The notes beneath the pieces are model-generated. The model did not search any database. It had not been told where the DNA came from and worked only from the letters and a program-made list of their open reading frames with translations. A DNA stretch of 64,000 bases from Bolinopsis microptera (Eukaryota; Ctenophora; Tentaculata; Lobata; Bolinopsidae). The stretch lies in NCBI RefSeq assembly GCF_026151205.1, contig NC_087084.1, forward strand, positions 13,047,453 through 13,111,452. Reading direction: 5' to 3'. This document shows, in pieces, positions 56,900 to 64,000 of this stretch; within the stretch, counting starts at the first letter, position 1, and each line of letters starts with the position of its first letter. Made by a program: the position numbers and the translations under genes.

Positions 56900-58725
56900 G
56901 GTTTTTAAATTATTATACAAGCATACATTTTATTTTTGACTTAAATTCCAAAATTAAATTTTAAATACTTTTTATTGTTATAATTAACAGTAAAAACTTA
57001 TTTGTTTATATTTAATTATTAAATCAAAGGAATAAAAATCCTTTTTATTATGTATTAAATTAAATTTACTTTTTTATAGTCAACAATTAATAGCGCGCGC
57101 TTTGTTATTGTTTTGGCTTTATTGTTGAAAATAATTATTGTGAACTATTTCATGCATAAAATGAATGCTGTGCCTATTCAAATATAATAAATGAAGGTAT
57201 CATCAATCATACAGCTAAAATGTTGCTCTATCCAGAGCCCTCTCGCTTGCAGTAGCACGCGACCACCGAAGGTGGAACTATTTCACTTGTGAAACAAGCG
57301 CGTCATGCAGTACGCGTAGACTCATGTCTAGGTGAAGCCAAAATGGATGAAGAAATTAGTTTCAAATTAGCAAAGTCATAATTTTTAAACCGTTTAAGAT
57401 TTCATTGATATTCGGGCTGGAACAAACAACAAATCTGTGTGATTGTTAATAACATTATGTACCCGAGGATTTAGGACTACCGACTACTGTGTTACTAATT
57501 GATACACGGATATACTATACAGATTGACGATTGTGTAAGGGTTACCTTAGGACCAACGGGTCCATCATTACAACTAATAAATGCATAAATTAGATTGAAA
57601 ATATCTTTTAGGGGGTTAAATAAGAAAGACAAAAAATGTTTGTCCACACTTGTGTATTATTTGGGATTAGTTAAAAGATGCGAGATGTTTAACAGGGTCA
57701 TTTATGTAACCTTCACTCAAAGCTTTCAGTGGATAAGTTGGCCATAGTGGCAAATATAGATAACGGAGTCCCCATGTCAACAAGTGCAAAGTGCTTTGAT
57801 TGCCAGTCGTCGCCTGAAGGGCTCCCAATCCAAAGATTGAGGGTCCGAGACCTCCTTGTACCAACAATCCTAGAAGGTACTATAAGGACCCGGCCCCTGT
57901 GCTCTAAGCAATTCTCTTAGGTTGACCGAATGGTGAGGAAGTGTTCGAGGATTAAATTAAAGGAACCATACCAAAAGATCTTCTAAATGCACTCTCCAGT
58001 ACACTTGTAGTGCACTGTATATTATGTAATGGTTGCTCCAACCCAGTTCGATATGCTTAATTTACGTTTTTGTTTGCATTTTAGCAATGAAACTGTTGCC
58101 CGGCCCAGGTTGTGCTGCTGCTAGAGGCTCTCCTCCAAAATTTTAAATTGTCGAGCTTCCTCATGCTCATGTATGGGACAAGCATTTACGAATAGTATAA
58201 AGATGTTGGTAAAACTTGCACTGTTCTGTGGTTTAGTGCACTACACTTCTGTATTGTCGTCTGTGTTTTGATGCTCATGGTTTGTTAGCTTTAATTCTCA
58301 GCTTTGCATGTCTATATTCAGTATTCTTGACGAGGGGATGGGCACTTCTCTGGGATCTTACACACCCACAAGCTGTGTTGGGATGTCCACTCATGGTACC
58401 TGCCCAGTGCCCAGGTTAATCAAGCAGTCAAGCTTCCTACATGTTATGTTAAGCATTCACAGTTTGTTACTGCTCACTTGAAGGAGACCGTTTATAATTA
58501 CTTTAAATAATTAGCTATTTTAGATTTAATTTTTTAAATATTCTTGCCGAAGCAACACTTCAACAAGTAGCAATTCCAGTAATGGACAGTAGACTGCCAA
58601 TTATTGAGAAGTGACATTTATTAATGCCCCACCACCCCAATTCTCATTTATTATTTAAATATTGTTAATATGAAGATTTGATTCAATTATTTTTTCTTTA
58701 TTTTGATTTCCACCTTGACTATTAG
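56900..58725. other. Intergenic upstream of the plus-strand coiled-coil gene
   Basis: AT-rich at 56900-57240. The stretch 57660-57930 has balanced composition with ORFs on both strands but no recognised family. No splice-consistent exon found. The promoter of the downstream gene presumably lies in the last kilobase. Confidence 0.4.
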
Positions 58726-61700
58726 ATGGCTGTCGGGAAGAGTTTTCTCGACCAGTACTCTGTTTTTTGTGTATTCGGATCCGTGGTGGGATGTGTGGTC
58801 GTTCCTCTCATCACCCAGGTATGTTGTGCAATGCATATAACATCTGCAATTTTGTTTGTTGTGTTCTGACATTTTTAGTTGGTTATATCACTTCACAATC
58901 GTTTAATGACAACAGTGATTAATCTATCTTTCTTATATCGCACAAATTTGAACATCTTATGATATTGAATGAAATCAGCTACACCATCCATAATGCTTTC
59001 ATTTTGTTTACATTAAAACTTCTATTTTGGTTACTGTTGTCCAGATCCTTGTTCCACAGTAGAGTAAAGGTCTGGTTTAGGATTGGTGCTAAGCAAGGGT
59101 TTGTGTTAGGGTCTAGGGGGACAAGGTTTTAGGACAAGGCAATGTGAATCTTTTTAGAAAATTAACATGTATTTCAATTCTTTTCAGAGCGTGGAATCCC
59201 TGATCTTCTCCGCAATTGTTATAAGCCTTACTGCGAATAGATTCTCCAAGAAAGTCGTTCTTGAGGTAAATATACAGCTTAATAAAAGCTAGTAAGTTGT
59301 TTATCAAATTTTGTTTTACTTAATTTCTTCATTCCCATGGCCATCTTTTAAGAGTATACGGGGATCTTTGATTTATAAAATATTTGTATAATAATTTGAT
59401 ACTGATGCTGTCATTTGTATCCAGCTCAAATATTCCATTTTGTACCCTAAAGGTTACCCCTTTCACTTTCAGCCAAGCATCAAAGGTGAAAGCAAGGAAC
59501 AAAAGAGTATCAAATGCTCCAAGGACAAAGAAACAAACCTAACTGCCTGCAAGAAAAAGAAGAAACCACCTTCTAGTAGTATAAATGGGGCACAGGTTAG
59601 TTGTCTATTATTCATTTAACAATGGAATGTGGTCAGATTTATATTTATAGTATTGTGTAATTTTTGTACTTTTTGTCCTATAGCTTAGGGAACTTCAATC
59701 TGCTGAAAGTTTTAAAAACTGTCCTATTTCCACTTGTCATGATTGTTTTAGTGTCCATTCGTTTCAAGTCTGTTAATTACCACATTAACCGCCTCGTTAC
59801 CAATTGTCAAATGTGTCGTAACAGTAAATTAACAGATGACCAATCTGTCTATGCACAGTTAAAAAGCTAGTTTCTTCTGCGGCTTCATTGCTTGAGAAAA
59901 AGCATATAACTTAGAAAATGTGATAGGTTCGCACATTTTATAGTGTTGATATGGTCGGCTCAATACTTCGAATTTTAAATGTGAATAGCGTAGCTGTTAA
60001 TTATTGTGTTAGGTAGTTAGGACACCGTAGAGTGCACGACGCAAATTCTCGTTTTCTTTCACATCTGAAGGGATTGTAATATGAGAGATATTCACTCCTT
60101 AAAATTAAAATTTATCCCTGATAAGAAATTACTGATTATAAAGCTACTTACAAAACATAATATTATCTTATATTGGTTAAGTTGTACATTTTATAATCCA
60201 ATCTTTTACTTTTTATTTTAACATTTTTGTACCTAAATTTTTTTAATCACCATTATATCAACTTATTGTACTGATGGATGACTCACTTATTTCAATTCAG
60301 AAGCTCCAGGAGAGCTACGTGTTAAATATCGATTTTGATTCACACTGACTTTCTGCGTATAATAAATTGTATAATTGTGACCTGTCATAATATTAACAGT
60401 GGTTTCAATACGCGTGACATTTCACTTGGTAGTATTTAAATTATATCATAATTTTCTCATACTATGTACACTGTATGTGCGGTGCCACGACCACCGAATT
60501 AACCTTTACTTGTCACAAATTTTCAAATACGCTTAATTTTATTAATTGCGTCTAATAGGCCACTTCCGGTACAAATGCGGTAAAGAAGCGCATGTGGCTA
60601 CATTCCCGTTGTTATATAATGTTGGTACAATAAATCTAGAAGTGTGTACGAGACACCTGCGATACCGCTCCGCAGATCGGCAGGACTGTTTATAATGAAA
60701 GAGAACATAGTGTTCTAAGTTATCATGAGTGTAAAGCGTATAAACATTAGAAATTATATATAGATCTTAATATAGAAGCCACACTGAGCAGATGTAAACA
60801 GATCTGGTGTTATTGTTCCATGATGTAGAGTGGAGAGCAGTGTTTGTCACGTGTTTGTCACGTGGTAGCAGCGCTAGATTTGTATTGATAAATTTCACAT
60901 ACAGACATGTAAAGAGTAATGGTTATTGTAGTAGTTGTACAGCAATACTAAGGTAATGGTTATTGTTCTAGCCACTGTACAACTCAGGGCGAGGTGTAAC
61001 CAGATAGGGTGTTCTCTTACTATGGTTCACAAATTATATGAGATTTTGACTTCCGACTTTGGGGTTTTACTTTTTAGGGTAATCTAATAAGAAAATACAG
61101 TTATCTCTCACGGGTATTTTGTGGTGCCCGCGCACATGTTGTCTCTTATTAACTTTGGGACACTTCTACCAACTTATTGCTAATAATGATATCTCAACTG
61201 AGTTATTGAGTAGTTGTTAACGGGGTCTAATTGTTAATTGAGTAGTTGTATAATTCATTAGTATGATTAATTATTTTCCTCAGAGCGCGTTGTACCACCA
61301 ACTGTCCCCATCTGAACTCAGAAGGCAGTATAAAGAAGAAGTGGAGAGAAGAGAATATGAGAAACTTCGAGAATTGGTAAGTATTAAAGAAAACTTGAGA
61401 AAGTTCTAGAAGTTTTACCTAACACCATGTGTACACTGTGAACACGTGACCCCCCTGTTACAGTTGTCCAGCTAATATGTAGCTGCTTTTCTAATTATGG
61501 TATCGTTATTGAGGAATTTAGCGTGCAAAGTGTGGAGGAATTTTAAGTGAGGATCATGACCTGAATTGTGGACTTCTTCAAATATTTGGGCAGCTGTCAC
61601 GTGCTTGTCAACCCTTAAAAGGTGTCTTGATAAAACGTGAACTTGTATGCGTTTTGGTTGAAGTCGAGAACATTCGCTCCACGACTCCATTAGTTTCCGA

Positions 61701-62057
61701 TCCTGTTATCTTCTTAGTCCCACTTTAGAGCCCTACGAGGTTGATAACATTTCTATAAATAGAATAACATGTGGGAAACTGGTTTACGCGGAAATCTGCC
61801 AGAATGTTCGGTGAAACATATTAAACTTGGAAGGGAAGACCGATTATTTTACTTGGTATAAGATTTATTTAATGTATAACTAGGATGGGGTGTACAATAT
61901 GCACATACTTTCCTTCAATTTACCTTACTTCGTGATGAATTATCATCTTAATCTCAACTGTGTTTAGGAGAGAAAAGAAGAAGAAAAACGAGAGAAGAAG
62001 TTAAAAAAGAAAGAAGAAAGATTAAAAAGAAAGAATAATGAAAAGAAAGAACAAGAG
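58726..62057 (+). CDS. Membrane-anchored Lys/Glu-rich coiled-coil protein, five exons (probably incomplete)
   Basis: Exons 58726-58818, 59188-59265, 59473-59595, 61284-61376 and 61968-62057 are all phase 0 with GT-AG junctions, together 159 codons. The first ATG follows TTAG, so an upstream 5' UTR exon is possible. Exon 1 has one hydrophobic segment (YSVFCVFGSVVGCVVVPLI) and exon 2 a second (LIFSAIVISLTA), then NRFSKK. Exon 3 is Lys/Ser-rich. Exons 4 and 5 form a highly charged helix (YKEEVERREYEKLRELERKE, then KKEERLKRKNNEKKEQE). A weak terminal exon could be 62859-62870 (GAG GTG AAA TAA), with AATAAA at 62879. The layout suggests an ER or mitochondrial membrane hairpin with a cytosolic coiled coil; the family is not recognised. 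Confidence 0.6.
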
Positions 62058-64000
62058 GTTGGTTTGCTAAACATTTGCTGTTTGATTTAATAATTTCAAA
62101 TTAAAAGCTCAAAGTACTTACAGCTTTTAAAAGATAAACATTATTAAATCACTGTTCAGATATTTTTATGTCGCATAAACTGTAATAATATGCATTGATT
62201 CACTTAGGCATGTGCAGTTAATCATCGTTACCTAATGGACCGTTTATCGGCATTTAGAAAACGGATAATTGCTAACTTGGTGTTTAATTTACACCCGTAC
62301 ATTTTAACAAACGCTCACTATGTACTGTGACGTTAATGGTAATGATAGTCTGTGACGTGAATGAAACTGTGCGCGTGTGCTATTACCGTCTGTTATAATC
62401 CGTGCAAATCACATCTTACTATATATAAAGCGAGACGCGGACGATATATATATGTATATATATATATTTATTTATCCGCACCATTTTACTGACACCACGG
62501 CATCAACTTTAACACGGGTTTCCGCAAAAACCGTACAAGATATAAAACTGAAACTTTTTTAACTGATTCAAATGCTTTAATGGCCTTCAAATCAGCATGA
62601 AAAAAATCGAAAATCGGCCAAGGAATAAGAATTTTAGTACCCAAAATTTGGACCCCCAAGTGGTGTCAAAAACGCGAATTAAATAAGTAATAATTATTTT
62701 TACTGGGAGACTTTAGGGTAGGAAACTGATCCGGCCACCAAAGAGCCTTGACACCAGTCTTTAAGGTTTGACGGGTTCCTGCTAGTTACTTTAAGTTTAC
62801 TGTGTAAAGGTAATTTGAGGGGCTAGGTCTAGGTGTCAGTATTATGTTTCATATTTAGGAGGTGAAATAATGTGGACAATAAAATCACTTAGGTTACCCT
62901 GGAAAACATTGTTAACACTTGAGACATGACCCTGATAACACAGTAAATATTAAAAATAGCGCACGGGCCCTGCACTGGTCAGAGTCAAATAACCACACCT
63001 TGAACAAAGCTAATTTCATAGTCCATTAACTTTTCGAATATCTCGGTCAAAACGTTTAAAAACTATTGTAAGAATTTATATTGACTTTGATAACAATTGT
63101 CCTGTCCGTATAGCAACAGTTAAGATCGACTTAAACGATTCCTCCAAATAACCATGGCATCAAATTGGCCATTGGCCAATTGCAATGTCAACCCTCTTCC
63201 CACATATTATATCCATATTTGTTATCAGCAATATCTCTTAGATCATCTGTAATATTGATGACCGTGTCCCTGCTTAACATGTTGTTGTCATGTATGTATT
63301 ACATGTGTCATGGATTGTGGAGTCATGCGGCAACGTGTACATATTTTAAACTTAAAATAGCCCGCTTGTTCTCAATTGAACAATGGACAATGATCCTAAT
63401 TTTGAAATTATCTCACTAAATTCAATTTTTCTGATATCAAATAGTTTAGCTTAATATTAAATATATAGTTACTTTATTTTAATGGAGACCATAGTCATAT
63501 GCTATGCTCAAGTTGGTAACTTTATTTTCAATTTGAAAAGCCGTAACATTTGTTATCACCCATAAAAACTGCAGAGTAAGATTGTACATGTACATTAGCC
63601 CTGATAACACGAACAGTTAACTAAGTTCTTATATTTTATGTAATAAGGATGGACTTTATGAATATTCATGTGTCTCGTCTGTATTGTTCCGTATAAAATT
63701 TGAATTTGTTTATTTATTTACTTTTCATCTGACCTGTGGTTGAGATATTAGTGACCTAGCTATAACGGTAATACTAGATGATATGTAGTATAAAATTTAC
63801 CTTGTATTGAAGATCTAACAAATGATCACTCTGCTGATTCTTCCCATTCTTCCCATAGCTCATTGATGTATAATGTTTAAAAGTATGGACTGAACCTAAT
63901 GTCACACAATTTCTGAATTTTATAAGAGTTCAATTAATTCCTATAAAACTTTCCATTTGTACGAGCTAAACACCAGTAGAGTATTTTAACTTAGACCAGC
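62058..64000. other. Intronic or intergenic sequence to the right edge
   Basis: AT-rich, with a TATATA run at 62443-62472. No exon with convincing coding signal was found apart from the weak candidate at 62859-62870. Confidence 0.4.

Noticed and set aside
57660-57930. ORFs on both strands in a balanced-composition stretch
   Set aside because: No family signature, no splice-site support and no repeat structure.

Overview
The window looks like nuclear DNA of an invertebrate animal. It is AT-rich, its genes are split by GT-AG introns, and it carries animal gene families (a RING/B-box/NHL protein, a Rap2-type GTPase, ATG12, mitochondrial HADH). It also holds piggyBac and LINE remnants, MITEs, and an unusually high load of tandem repeats. 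Short CCCTAA runs agree with an animal-type telomere motif. I could not place it in a phylum.

Layout: six genes lie head to tail on the minus strand. From the left they are the 5' end of a VPS72/YL1-like gene (351-704, running off the left edge), HADH (1307-14390, six coding exons), ATG12 (17256-24884, four exons), a KH-like protein with coding repeats (25924-31288, six exons), a single-coding-exon Rap2-like GTPase (33198-33767) and a TRIM-NHL protein (35087-44246, seventeen exons). About 100 bp upstream of the TRIM-NHL start codon sits an 8.0-kb piggyBac-type element (44343-52379) with TTAA ends. It holds a broken transposase and a 3.6-kb nested element. Beyond a repeat-rich stretch with a LINE fragment (56109-56807), a plus-strand gene for an unrecognised membrane-anchored coiled-coil protein begins at 58726 and its last recognised exon ends at 62057. 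All exon models were built by hand from splice sites and reading-frame continuity. The phases close exactly for HADH, ATG12, the KH-like gene and TRIM-NHL.

The genes do not form an operon or a pathway cluster. HADH acts in mitochondrial beta-oxidation, ATG12 in autophagy conjugation, Rap2 in small-GTPase signalling, TRIM-NHL in ubiquitination or RNA binding, and VPS72 in chromatin remodelling.

The most unusual feature is that minisatellites repeatedly arise from, and include, gene boundaries. Examples are the HADH start codon (41 bp x4), the acceptor of a KH-gene exon (41 bp x ~28), the acceptor of a TRIM-NHL exon (61 bp x ~22), a second TRIM-NHL acceptor (24 bp x2, in frame), and two TRIM-NHL donors (28 bp x4 and 23 bp x2). 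A second notable object is the 3.6-kb element at 47035-50635. It has matching termini, a 6-bp target duplication, and seven 36-bp palindromes grouped at its two ends.
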